Source: Actinoplanes cyaneus | GTDB lineage: Bacteria > Actinomycetota > Actinomycetes > Mycobacteriales > Micromonosporaceae | Direction: 5' to 3' | NCBI RefSeq assembly: GCF_016862095.1 | Contig: NZ_BOMH01000074.1 | Span: 38,288-102,287 of the forward strand | DNA: 64,000 nt | Part shown: positions 50,367-58,399 of the stretch, piece after piece | Layout: every line of letters starts with the position of its first letter | Position numbering within the stretch: the stretch's first letter is position 1 | The notes under the pieces: generated by a model | What the model was told of the DNA's origin: nothing | Seen by the model: only the letters and a program-made list of their open reading frames with translations | The model's database searches: none | Position numbers and translations under genes: made by a program

Positions 50367-51070
50367 CCCCGGGTCTCGTCGGGGCCGTCGGACACGGTCT
50401 GCTCGACGGCGGCCTTGCGGACACCGAGCCCGTGCAGGACACCGCCCTCGGGCTCCTCCTCTTCGAGCAGGGCGAGCAGCACGTGACCGGTGCCGATGTC
50501 CTCCTGCGCGAGCCGCAACGCCTCCCGGAACGTCAACTCCAGGGCCTTGCGGGAGCGGGCGTCATAGGGAATCAGCGCCGGCACGTCCGTGCCGCCCTCG
50601 GGCAGGGCGGCGACCAGGCGCTCGGTGACCGCCTCGACGCTCAGGCCCTGCGCGAGGAGCGCCTTCACGGCCAGGCCCGCGGGCTGCTGCAGCAGGCCCA
50701 GCACCAGGTGCGCCGGGGTGATCTCGGTGTTGCCGTGCTGCTTGGCCAGGTTCATCGACGCGACGATCGCCGCGCGGGCCTGGTCGGAGAACCGGTTGAA
50801 GCCCTGCGACGGGTCCAGTTTCTCCTTTGGCACGAACCGTTTCTGGGCGGCCTGTTTGGACACGCCCATGCTGCGGCCGATCTCGGTCCACGACGCGCCG
50901 GACCGGCGGGCCTGGTCGACGAAGTGACCGATCAGGTGGTCGGCCAGCTCCCCCAGATGATCGCCGAGCAGGACCGCGTCGGAGAGCCGCTCCAAGGGGG
51001 CGTCGGGGCGGTTCTTGGTGATCGCAGTGATGAGGTCGTCAAGTCGTACCGGCGGATTCAGCTCTGTCAT
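50363..51070 (-). CDS. Clp-N-domain protein with N-terminal HTH (regulator)
   Basis: Protein of 235 aa: an N-terminal HTH of the sigma/AraC-like kind (SWTEIGRSMGVSKQAAQKRF, about 60-85) joined to a double Clp-N repeat domain (SMNLAKQHGNTEITPAHLVL, then LTFREALRLAQEDIGTGHVLL). There is no AAA+ or protease domain, so it cannot be a chaperone. It is likely a DNA-binding regulator that senses a Clp-type partner or substrate. ATG 51070 lies next to two tandem operators, so autoregulation is likely. Confidence 0.88.
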   Translation of the reverse strand: MTELNPPVRLDDLITAITKNRPDAPLERLSDAVLLGDHLGELADHLIGHFVDQARRSGASWTEIGRSMGVSKQAAQKRFVPKEKLDPSQGFNRFSDQARAAIVASMNLAKQHGNTEITPAHLVLGLLQQPAGLAVKALLAQGLSVEAVTERLVAALPEGGTDVPALIPYDARSRKALELTFREALRLAQEDIGTGHVLLALLEEEEPEGGVLHGLGVRKAAVEQTVSDGPDETRG

Positions 51071-51073
51071 GTG

Positions 51074-51119
51074 GTCAACCATAGGTTGACGATGCGTTTG
51101 CCGTCAACCTGGAGTTGAC
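51074..51119. promoter_or_regulatory. Two tandem GTCAAC/GTTGAC operators
   Basis: GTCAACCATAGGTTGAC (51074-51090) is a perfect 7-bp inverted repeat; a second, GTCAAC-N5-GTTGAC, lies at 51103-51119. They fill the gap between the Clp-N/HTH start and the divergent VOC gene. Confidence 0.8.
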
Positions 51120-51164
51120 GATGCGGGTCACGGCGCGGGCGGTCGGTCCGGCATGATGGGCGCC

Positions 51165-51548
51165 ATGACGCACAACCCGATCCGGCACATCACCATCGAT
51201 GCCCACGACCCGCTCAAGATCGCGCAGTTCTGGGCGCAGGTCACCGGCTACCTCCTGGACGAGGAGTCCGACAGCGAGGAGGCGCTGCTCGCCTCGCCGT
51301 TCCCGCAGGCGCCGGGTCTGCTGTTCATCGCGGTGCCCGAGGGCAAGACCGTCAAGAACCGGCTGCACCTGGACATCGAACCGCCCACCGGCACCCGCGA
51401 CGAGTTCGTCGAGACGATGCTGGCGAGCGGCGCGACCATCCACGAGGACCACCGCAAACCCGACGGCAAGGGCTGGGTCACCATGCGCGACCCGGAGGGC
51501 AACGAGTTCTGTGTGGAACGCAGCGCCGCCGAACGCACCGACGACTAG
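51165..51548 (+). CDS. VOC (glyoxalase-like) protein
   Basis: VOC-fold protein of 127 aa, single domain: NPIRHITIDAHDPLKIAQFW, NRLHLDIEPPTGTRD, and WVTMRDPEGNEFCVER close the fold. ATG 51165 is preferred over ATG 51153. It is divergent from the Clp-N/HTH regulator and probably under the same double operator. The reaction is unknown. Confidence 0.88.
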   Translation: MTHNPIRHITIDAHDPLKIAQFWAQVTGYLLDEESDSEEALLASPFPQAPGLLFIAVPEGKTVKNRLHLDIEPPTGTRDEFVETMLASGATIHEDHRKPDGKGWVTMRDPEGNEFCVERSAAERTDD

Positions 51549-51901
51549 GACGACTTGGCGGCTTCGCGCCGGCCGCGCTTGCCCAGCGGCACCTCGGACA
51601 TGTCGACGGTCTGCGAGGTGATCTTCTTGTAGCCGTAGCCGCGATCCTCCAGCCACGCCACGGCCTTCATCTCGGCACGGATCGCGGCCTGCGGGATCTC
51701 CTTCTCGTCGGTGACCTGCTCGGCGAAACGGAACGTGAAGAACGGGCGGGCCGCGAGGTCGTACGTCAGGTGACCCTGCTCGGTGTACGCCACGGTCAGC
51801 AGGTCGTCACCGCCGTTCGCGATCAGCTCGGCCTTCTGCTCGTCGGTCAGGTTGTCGAAGGACCCACGGACGGTCACGCGGATCGTGCGGCTCTCACTCA
51901 T
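51545..51901 (-). CDS. DUF6204-like hypothetical protein
   Basis: Protein of 118 aa. The pattern RTIRVTVRGSFDNLTDEQKA, then TYDLAARPFFTFRF and AVAWLEDRGYGYK matches a small actinobacterial family that I recall as DUF6204; function unknown. ATG 51901 is chosen since the upstream residues are not family-like. It is convergent with the VOC gene (4-bp overlap). Confidence 0.75.
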   Translation of the reverse strand: MSESRTIRVTVRGSFDNLTDEQKAELIANGGDDLLTVAYTEQGHLTYDLAARPFFTFRFAEQVTDEKEIPQAAIRAEMKAVAWLEDRGYGYKKITSQTVDMSEVPLGKRGRREAAKSS

Positions 51902-51967
51902 CCGGCCAGTATCTGGGTGCGGCCCGATCAGCGACACCCGATTACCACGAGCACGACGCCGGCGGGA

Positions 51968-52786
51968 TCATCCGGCCAGGAACTCGTGGGCGCCGCGCAG
52001 CCGGGTGTGCAGCAGCTTCCCGGCGCGGCCGATGGCCAGGCGCACGTCGGCGGGACGCCGCAGGCCCAGCGCGGCCAGCGACGTGGCCGGGATCTTCGCC
52101 GGGTCCAGACCGTCGCGGCGTGCGACCAGCACCCCCAGGTCGTAGCGGCTGACCGCCTCCGGGCCGGCCACGTTGAGCACCCCGGCGTGGTCGCCGCCGG
52201 CCAGCTCCAGCAGCGCGCCGGCCAGGTCGTCGACGTGCACCGGGGTGCGGATCTCGTCGGTGAACAGGGCGCCCGTGGCCCGGCCCGCGATCAGGTCCCG
52301 GGTGAGAACCTCGTGGGCGCCGGCGCCGTCACCGAGGATCAGCGACGTGCGCACCACCGCGGCGCGCGGGTCGATCGCCCGGACCGCGGTCTCGGCGGCG
52401 GCCTTCGCGGCGCCGTACCGGTAGACCGGGTCCGGCAGCGCCGACTCGTCGTAGTGCACCTCACGCCCGGAGAAGATCGCGTCGCTGGAGACGTGCACCA
52501 GGCGGATCCCGCGGGCGGCCACCGCCACGTGCGCGGCACCGTCCGCGGTGGCCGGCCAGTCGTCGCGGTCCCGGCCCGACGCGGTGTGCACGATCGCGTC
52601 CGGTGCGACCTCGGCGATCACCCGTCGTACGTCGCCGGGGTCGCGGAGGTCCATGCGCACGTCCGCGGTCGGCGCCGGGGCGGCCACATAGGTCCCGATC
52701 GGCTCCCATCCGGCGGCCGCGGCCCGGGCGAACACCCGCCGCCCCAGATACCCGCTGCCCCCAGTGATCAACACCCGTCTCGTCAC
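51968..52786 (-). CDS. RmlD-type NAD-dependent epimerase/reductase
   Basis: Extended SDR of 272 aa of the dTDP-4-dehydrorhamnose reductase (RmlD) type: VLITGGSGYLGRRV cofactor loop, VHVSSDAIFSG, YRYGAAKAAAE with the catalytic Tyr and Lys, and TPVHVDDLAGALLEL. GTG 52786 is chosen; the upstream frame is Arg-rich shadow. No other deoxysugar genes are near, so rhamnose synthesis is not claimed. Confidence 0.85.
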   Translation of the reverse strand: MTRRVLITGGSGYLGRRVFARAAAAGWEPIGTYVAAPAPTADVRMDLRDPGDVRRVIAEVAPDAIVHTASGRDRDDWPATADGAAHVAVAARGIRLVHVSSDAIFSGREVHYDESALPDPVYRYGAAKAAAETAVRAIDPRAAVVRTSLILGDGAGAHEVLTRDLIAGRATGALFTDEIRTPVHVDDLAGALLELAGGDHAGVLNVAGPEAVSRYDLGVLVARRDGLDPAKIPATSLAALGLRRPADVRLAIGRAGKLLHTRLRGAHEFLAG

Positions 52787-52837
52787 AGCCCGCAGCCTAT
52801 CGAGGCCCCCCTGCACGGCGAGCCTCGCGCGGGCTTT

Positions 52838-52894
52838 CCGGCTGGTCCTCATGGGCGTTATCCGGGCCGGATAACGCCCATGAGGACCAGCCGG
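52838..52894. repeat. Dispersed intergenic hairpin, copy 6 (perfect)
   Basis: The 24-nt arms at 52838-52861 and 52871-52894 are perfect complements, opening CCGGCTGGTCCTCATGGGCG, with a 9-nt loop. Compared with copy 5, one G:C pair of the stem has become C:G, a compensatory change. Confidence 0.9.
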
Positions 52895-53045
52895 GTGCGG
52901 GAGTCGCGGGGCGGCCGGGAGTGGGCCGGGGCGTCGCGCACGGTTGCCGGGCGGTCGGGATGAGCATGTCCCGTCCTCCCGGTCGCCGGACCGGGAGCAC
53001 ACTAGCCTGGTGAGCGACCCGTGCCGAGGCAGGAAGGGACCGCTG

Positions 53046-53507
53046 ATGTCCTACGTCGTGGACTTCACCATCGTGTCGAGCACCGGGCTGGAGTCGTCAC
53101 CGGTCGCCGAGGCGCTCGCCGGGCTGCGCGCGAACGAGGCCCGGTACTTCAAGAACAAGTACGACCACGTGTTCACCGTCGAACCCGCGAGCGAGGCCAC
53201 GGCGACCGTCGACTGGGTGCACGGCATCCTCGCCGACGAGCGCGGCCTGAGCATCGCGTCCCGCCCGCTGGAGGCGACCGCGTTCCAGGTGCAGAACATC
53301 AGGATGGCGTACGTGTTCTACGAGAACGGACTGTCGATCAACGTCATGTACACGATCGAGGAGGGCGGCAAACGCGCTGTCGGTTTCAAGCTCGCCGACG
53401 GCATGGAGGTCCCGGAGGAGCTGAGCGGCTTCAAGTTCGCCCGCCAGAAGTCGAAGCTGGCCGGCACCATCCGCGGCTCCTACTTCGTCATCAAGAAGGA
53501 GCACTGA
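53046..53507 (+). CDS. Hypothetical protein
   Basis: Protein of 153 aa, not recognised. It has mixed strand-like segments (MSYVVDFTIVSSTG, VFYENGLSINVMYTIEEG) and a basic C-terminus (FKFARQKSKLAGTIRGSYFV). No signal peptide or helix bundle. Good ribosome site AGGAAGGG before ATG 53046. It overlaps the convergent DapA-like gene by 17 bp. Confidence 0.65.
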   Translation: MSYVVDFTIVSSTGLESSPVAEALAGLRANEARYFKNKYDHVFTVEPASEATATVDWVHGILADERGLSIASRPLEATAFQVQNIRMAYVFYENGLSINVMYTIEEGGKRAVGFKLADGMEVPEELSGFKFARQKSKLAGTIRGSYFVIKKEH

Positions 53508-54327
53508 CAAGCCCTGCCGCGAGGGCGTCGCGCAGGGCGGTTTGCGAGGCGGGGAGCAGCGGAAGCCGTACGGCAGGGGTGGGGATGCGGCCCTGCGCGT
53601 GCAGGACCGCCTTGATCACCGCGGGGTTCGGCTCGGCGAACAGGGCCGCCGACAGCGGCGTCAACTCGTGGGTCAGCGTGCGGGCCGTCACCACGTCGCC
53701 GGCGCGCCAGGCGTCGGACAGGGCGACGAAACGGTCCGTGGCGACGTGCGCCGAGGCGAGGATCCCGCCGGCCGCGCCCAGCGCGAGCAGCGGGGACAGG
53801 AACGTGTCGTCGCCGGAGAGGACCGCGAAGCCCGGCGGCGGGTCGGCCAGCAGCGCGACCACATCCGCGTCCAGGGCGCCGGTCGCATACTTGATCCCGG
53901 CCACCCGGTCGAGCGCGCCGATGCGCCGCAGCGTTGCCGCGTCGAGGGACTGACCGGTCCGCGCCGGCACGTGGTAGACGATCAGCGGGACCGGACTGGT
54001 CCGCGCCAGGGCGGTGAAGTGCGCCACCACCCCCTCCGGGCCGGGCCGCACGAACGGCGGGACCAGGCTCAACGCGGCAACCGCCGACGGATGATCAGCG
54101 ATCAGTGGCGCCGACCGCTGCTGGCAGACCCGCGCGAGCACCTCCACCACCCCGGCGCGCTCCCGCTCGGTGAGCGACGACGGCTCACCGGTGGTGCCGA
54201 GCGCGACGAGCCCGCTCGCGCCCGCGTCCAGCAGGTCACGAGCCAGATTTCCCAGTACGGAGCAGGCCACCGCGCCGGAGGAGTCGAACGGGGTGATCAT
54301 CGGAACGAAGATGCCGGTCAGATCCAT
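53491..54327 (-). CDS. DapA-family aldolase/lyase
   Basis: Dihydrodipicolinate synthase-family protein of 278 aa. The Schiff-base Lys is in VAGIKYATGAL, the catalytic Tyr in LIVYHVPARTGQSL, and LVALGTTGEPSSLTERE marks the pyruvate-binding region. The family includes DapA, N-acetylneuraminate lyase and others, and it is not possible to choose by eye. It is divergent from the LysR gene, which may control it. The start is ATG 54327; an ATG 27 bp upstream is the alternative. Confidence 0.85.
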   Translation of the reverse strand: MDLTGIFVPMITPFDSSGAVACSVLGNLARDLLDAGASGLVALGTTGEPSSLTERERAGVVEVLARVCQQRSAPLIADHPSAVAALSLVPPFVRPGPEGVVAHFTALARTSPVPLIVYHVPARTGQSLDAATLRRIGALDRVAGIKYATGALDADVVALLADPPPGFAVLSGDDTFLSPLLALGAAGGILASAHVATDRFVALSDAWRAGDVVTARTLTHELTPLSAALFAEPNPAVIKAVLHAQGRIPTPAVRLPLLPASQTALRDALAAGLVSAPS

Positions 54328-54360
54328 GTCACCAGCGTCGACCACGGCGAGCATCAGGTC

Positions 54361-54397
54361 CAGTTCACCTTCCTGAACGGTTCCGTAAGCTGAACTG
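54361..54397. promoter_or_regulatory. LysR-type operator between dapA-like and lysR genes
   Basis: CAGTTCA (54361-54367) and TGAACTG (54391-54397) form a perfect 7-bp inverted repeat that ends at the LysR start codon. It fits a LysR site controlling both divergent genes. Confidence 0.7.
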
Positions 54398-55261
54398 ATG
54401 CTCGACGTCCGCAAACTCAGCCTGCTCTGCGACCTGGAACGGCTCGGCACGATCGCCGCTGTCGCGCAGGCCCGCACGTACACGCCGAGCGCCGTCTCTC
54501 AGCAACTGTCCGCCCTGGAACGTGAGACCGGCCTGGCGCTGCTCGAACGCACCGGCCGCCGGGTCACGTTCACCCCCGCCGGGCGCGTCCTGGCCCGGCA
54601 CGCCGCGACCGTGCTCGCCGCCCTGGAGGAGACCGGCGCCGCCCTGGCCGCCCTGCGCACGGGACCGGCCGGTCCGCTGCGGATCGGCGCGTTCCCGACC
54701 GCCGTACGGACGCTGCTGCCGCCGGCGCTGGTCGCGCTCGGCCGGGAGCATCCGGCGCTGGAGCTGATGGTGACCGAGGTGGATCCCGCCGACGCCCCGG
54801 CCGCGCTGCGGGAACGGCGCCTGGACGTGGCGCTGCTCACCGACTACGACGTCGCGCCGGGCGACGTGGACCCCGACCTGGACTCGGTGCCGCTGCTCGA
54901 CGAGACGGTCTTCCTCGCCGTGCCGGCCGCCGGCGACTGCGCCACCCTGGGCGACGCCCGCGACCAGCCGTGGATCCTGGCGAGCGAGGGCACCCAGTGT
55001 CACGAGGCGACGCTGCGGGCCTGCGCCGCGCACGGCTACACCCCGCGGGTGCGGCACCGCGCCGACGACTTCGCGACCGTGCTCGCCCTGGTCGGCGCCG
55101 GTCAGGGCGTGTCCTTGGTGCCCGGGCTCGCCGCCGGGCAGGCCACCGGCGTGCGACTGGTCGCGCTGAGCCTGCGCCGGCGCACCCGGATCGCGTACCG
55201 CAAAGGCGCCGCAGGCCATCCCTCGGTCGCCGCCCTCGTCGCCACCCTGACCGGCGGCTAA
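54398..55261 (+). CDS. LysR-family regulator
   Basis: LysR-type regulator of 287 aa: HTH at about 15-65 (GTIAAVAQARTYTPSAVSQQ) and an effector domain from about 85 (GPLRIGAFPTAVRTLLPP). Its start codon directly follows a 7-bp inverted repeat, so autorepression is likely. It is divergent from the DapA-like gene, its probable target. Confidence 0.92.
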   Translation: MLDVRKLSLLCDLERLGTIAAVAQARTYTPSAVSQQLSALERETGLALLERTGRRVTFTPAGRVLARHAATVLAALEETGAALAALRTGPAGPLRIGAFPTAVRTLLPPALVALGREHPALELMVTEVDPADAPAALRERRLDVALLTDYDVAPGDVDPDLDSVPLLDETVFLAVPAAGDCATLGDARDQPWILASEGTQCHEATLRACAAHGYTPRVRHRADDFATVLALVGAGQGVSLVPGLAAGQATGVRLVALSLRRRTRIAYRKGAAGHPSVAALVATLTGG

Positions 55262-55746
55262 CCGCCGGCACGCAGGACCAGCCGGCGCAGCAGCGCGGCC
55301 AACTGCTCCCGCTCGGCGGGCGTGAGCAGCGCCAGCAGCGACTCCTCGGCGTCGGTCTCCATGCCGGTGTGCCGCTCCCACGCCGCCAGTCCCGCCGCGG
55401 TCAGCCGCACCCGGACGCGCCGCCGATCACCGTCCGCGCCGGCCCGCGTGATCAGCCCGGTCTCCTCCAGGGGCCGCAACCGGGCGGAGAGCGCGCCGCG
55501 GGAAAGGCCCAGCCGATCCGCCAATTGCGACGGGCTCTGCTCGTACGGCATCCCGGCGCGCCGCAACATCAGCAGCACCTTGTACTGCCAGTGCAGCAGC
55601 CCGCCGGCGCCCAGCGCGGCCCGCCGCGACCCGGCCAGGTGACGGCCGAGCAGCATCAGCCGCCCGATGATCGCCTCCCGGGTCGGGTCGAACCCGTCGA
55701 GCTGCCCCGCCCATAGGTCCACATGGTCATCGATGGTGTCGCGCAT
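55258..55746 (-). CDS. MarR-family regulator
   Basis: MarR regulator of 162 aa: LLHWQYKVLLMLRRAG, winged helix (LADRLGLSRGALSARLRPLE) and wing (GADGDRRRVRVRLT). It overlaps the LysR gene by 4 bp at its 3-prime end. The 63-bp gap to the divergent 255-aa gene holds an inverted repeat, its likely operator. Confidence 0.92.
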   Translation of the reverse strand: MRDTIDDHVDLWAGQLDGFDPTREAIIGRLMLLGRHLAGSRRAALGAGGLLHWQYKVLLMLRRAGMPYEQSPSQLADRLGLSRGALSARLRPLEETGLITRAGADGDRRRVRVRLTAAGLAAWERHTGMETDAEESLLALLTPAEREQLAALLRRLVLRAGG

Positions 55747-55763
55747 CGCCGTACCCTTCGAAA

Positions 55764-55798
55764 GTAGTTTCCTTGTGGATAGTTTTTCGGATAACTAC
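55764..55798. promoter_or_regulatory. Inverted repeat before the MarR gene
   Basis: GTAGTT at 55764-55769 and AACTAC at 55793-55798 form an inverted repeat, with a further TAGTTT in between. It lies between the MarR gene and the divergent gene. Confidence 0.5.
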
Positions 55799-55809
55799 CG
55801 TCGCCGAGC

Positions 55810-56577
55810 ATGACCGATCTCGACGAGATTCACGCGGTGGCCCGCGAACTGGCCTGGGCCGGGCGCTGGCGGCGGGCACTGTCCCTGCTGGACACGACCG
55901 ACGGCGGATTCCAGACCGCGGTGACCGCGGCGGAGGTCGCCCTGGAGTCCGACGTGTTCTGCGGAACCGAGCTGGCAGCCGGGCGCCTGGCCGCCGCGGC
56001 CCGGCTCGGCACGAGCTGGGATCTGGACTTCCTGCACTTGCGGCAGAACTACTTCAGCCTGCTGCAGATCGACGGGACCTGGACGCCCGGCCCCGGCGGC
56101 AAGGACCCGGCCGCGCTGGAGGAGCTGCGGAGCAGGGCGGAACGAATGGCCGAGCGGGCGCCCGACCCGGTGCGGCACGGCTGGGCGCGGCACTACCAGG
56201 GGCTCACCGCGGACAACCTGCTCGGACGCCCGGAGCTCGCGCCACCGCACTACCAGGCGGCCCTGGCGGCCGGGGAGGACACCGATCCGCGGCTGGAGCG
56301 CGAAGCGCTGCGACATCTCGGCGGCCACGACCGGGACAACGGCGACCTGGCGGCGGCCTACCAGAAGTGGGCGCGGGCCACGGCGCTGAGCGCGCAGGCC
56401 GGTCTCGTGCCCGGGCTGCTCACTCAGCTGATCCTGCTCGCGGTGCTGGCCCGGGACGAGGGCGACGAGGCCGGCGCGGCGATGCTCGCCCGGGAGATCG
56501 CGCGGGCGGCCGAGGCGATCGGCGCGCACCGGCCGTACGCGCAAGCCAGGTCCTTTCTCAGCGACGTGCCTCGATGA
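55810..56577 (+). CDS. Helical-repeat (TPR-like) hypothetical protein
   Basis: Protein of 255 aa made mostly of helices with TPR-like spacing (WAGRWRRALSLLDTTDGG, HYQAALAAGEDTDPRLEREA, NGDLAAAYQKWARATAL). Function is unknown; such proteins bind partners. It is divergent from MarR, so it may be the controlled gene. It overlaps the convergent methyltransferase by 20 bp. Confidence 0.7.
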   Translation: MTDLDEIHAVARELAWAGRWRRALSLLDTTDGGFQTAVTAAEVALESDVFCGTELAAGRLAAAARLGTSWDLDFLHLRQNYFSLLQIDGTWTPGPGGKDPAALEELRSRAERMAERAPDPVRHGWARHYQGLTADNLLGRPELAPPHYQAALAAGEDTDPRLEREALRHLGGHDRDNGDLAAAYQKWARATALSAQAGLVPGLLTQLILLAVLARDEGDEAGAAMLAREIARAAEAIGAHRPYAQARSFLSDVPR

Positions 56578-57310
56578 GGAAGCGGCGGGAGTGTGCCACG
56601 AACGGGCCGTCCCGCTCGATCAGCTCGTGCAGGTCGTGCAGCCGGCCGCGGTAGGCGTCCACGGTGAAGCCGGGCACCGTCCAGATGACCTTGCGCAGGA
56701 ACACGATGACGGCGGCGACGTCGAAGAACTCGACCCGCAGCCACTCGTCGCGCAGGTCCACGACGTCCAGCCCGGCGGCCTTCGCCTGCTGCTGATGCCA
56801 CCCCGGCTCACGTGCCGTGCCGGGCGGCTGCGGGCCCATCAGGAACTCGTACAGCTCACGCAGGGACCCCTGCCCGACCTGCTGCGACAGGTACGTGCCG
56901 CCGGGCGCGAGAACCCTCGCCACCTCGGTGTAGTCGGTCGTCACCGGATGCCGGCTCACCACCAGGTCGAACGATCCGTCACCGAACGGCAGCGGATCAC
57001 TCTCGGACACCGGCACCACGGTCCCGCCGAGCGGCTCCAGCCGCCGGCGGGCCACCGCGGCGTTCGGCGGCCAGCCCTCGGTCGCGACCAGCACCGCCGG
57101 CGTGCCGGTCGCGGCCGCCCCGGCGAGGACCTCACCGCCACCGGTCTGCAGGTCGAGGGTCCGGCCGGTACGCGTCATCCGGGCCCCGACCAGACGGGCG
57201 TACCCCCAGCTGGGCCGCTGCTCGGTGGCCCGGCCGGCGAACCAGGAGAAGTCCCAGCCCTCGACCGGCACGGACGCGCCCTCGGCGACCCGATCCTCGA
57301 AAGTGATCAC
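56558..57310 (-). CDS. Class I SAM-dependent methyltransferase
   Basis: Methyltransferase of 250 aa. The SAM motif I is atypical (LDLQTGGGEVLAG), then FDLVVSRHPVTTDYTEVARVL and VLAPGGTYLSQQVG show the Rossmann-like core. GTG 57310 is chosen, though GTG 57313 is as good. The substrate is unknown. It is divergent from the DUF2332 gene 60 bp away. Confidence 0.78.
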   Translation of the reverse strand: MITFEDRVAEGASVPVEGWDFSWFAGRATEQRPSWGYARLVGARMTRTGRTLDLQTGGGEVLAGAAATGTPAVLVATEGWPPNAAVARRRLEPLGGTVVPVSESDPLPFGDGSFDLVVSRHPVTTDYTEVARVLAPGGTYLSQQVGQGSLRELYEFLMGPQPPGTAREPGWHQQQAKAAGLDVVDLRDEWLRVEFFDVAAVIVFLRKVIWTVPGFTVDAYRGRLHDLHELIERDGPFVAHSRRFLIEARR

Positions 57311-57370
57311 CACCGCATCCTGGCGACCCGCGGGGCTGCACGCCACCCGATTTGTTGCGATCATGCGTCG

Positions 57371-58315
57371 GTGACCGTCGCCGATCAGTACCTGGACTTC
57401 GCGGCACGGGAGGCGCGCGGCGTCTCCCCCGCCTACGAGCGGCTCGCCTACCACGTCGCCTCGGACGCCGACCTGCTCGACCGGCTCGCCACGCTGCCCA
57501 CGCCGAAACAGCAGCCGAACCTGCTGTTCGCCGTCGTCCGGCTGCTCGGCGGCCCGATCGGCGACCCTGCCGAGTTCCGCGCGTTCACGCTCGAGCGCTG
57601 GGACGACATCGCCGCGCAGATGCTGGCCCGGGCCACCCAGACCAACGAGGCCGGCCGCACCGCCGCGCTGCTGCCGGTCCTGGCGAGCCTGCCGCAGCCG
57701 CTCGCGCTGCTCGATGTCGGCGCGTCCGCCGGGCTGTGCCTGTTCCCCGACCGGTACGCCTACCGCTACGGCTCCCGCACGGTCGGCGCCGGCACCCCGC
57801 TGCTCGACTGCACTTCCAGAGGGTTCACCCCGCCGACCCGGCTGCCGCGCGTCGTCTGGCGCGCCGGGCTCGACCTCAACCCGCTCGACGTGACCGACCC
57901 CGGCGACGTCGCCTGGCTCGACGCGCTGATCTGGCCGGAGCACCAGCACCGGCGCGACCGGTTGCGCGCCGCGATCGAGGTGGCCCGCAAGGACCCGCCG
58001 CGCCTGGTCCGCGGCGACGCGGTGACCGACCTGCCGGCTCTGGCGGCGCAGGCCCCGGCAACCGCGACCCTGGTCGTCTACCACACGTCGATGCTGTACC
58101 AGCTGCCCGACCCGCAGGCGTTCCTCGACGTCGTGCGCGGGCTGCCCGGGCACTGGGTCGCCGTCGAGAGCCCGGCAGTGGTCAACGCCGGACGCGAGCT
58201 GCCGCCGCCCCCGTCGGCGGCGCTGCACAACGTGCTCACCCTCGACGGCGAACCCCTGGCCTGGGTCCGCGGACACGGCGAAGCACTGACCTGGTTCGGC
58301 AAAGACATTTACTGA
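57371..58315 (+). CDS. DUF2332 domain-containing protein
   Basis: Protein of 314 aa in the actinobacterial DUF2332 family: ARGVSPAYERLAYHVASD, LLDVGASAGLCLFPDRY, and LVVYHTSMLYQLPDPQAF. The GASAGL loop resembles a SAM-binding motif, so a methyltransferase-like fold is possible but unproved. GTG 57371 is used; the open frame upstream is antisense shadow. Confidence 0.85.
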   Translation: MTVADQYLDFAAREARGVSPAYERLAYHVASDADLLDRLATLPTPKQQPNLLFAVVRLLGGPIGDPAEFRAFTLERWDDIAAQMLARATQTNEAGRTAALLPVLASLPQPLALLDVGASAGLCLFPDRYAYRYGSRTVGAGTPLLDCTSRGFTPPTRLPRVVWRAGLDLNPLDVTDPGDVAWLDALIWPEHQHRRDRLRAAIEVARKDPPRLVRGDAVTDLPALAAQAPATATLVVYHTSMLYQLPDPQAFLDVVRGLPGHWVAVESPAVVNAGRELPPPPSAALHNVLTLDGEPLAWVRGHGEALTWFGKDIY

Positions 58316-58352
58316 CGTAAACGCAGCTTTTCCCGAACGGGTCGAGAATCTT

Positions 58353-58385
58353 CGATAGGTTGGCGCGGTTAGCTCTTACCTATCG
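58353..58385 (+). promoter_or_regulatory. Hairpin at the ribosome site of the M1 peptidase
   Basis: CGATAGGT and ACCTATCG are perfect 8-bp inverts whose right arm ends at the GGAGG ribosome site of the peptidase gene. It may be an operator or a translational switch. Confidence 0.45.
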
Positions 58386-58399
58386 GAGGGAGTTCGACC

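Noticed and set aside
56558..58276. A 572-codon minus-strand frame
   Set aside because: Only the part below 57313 encodes a methyltransferase; the remainder is antisense to the DUF2332 gene.
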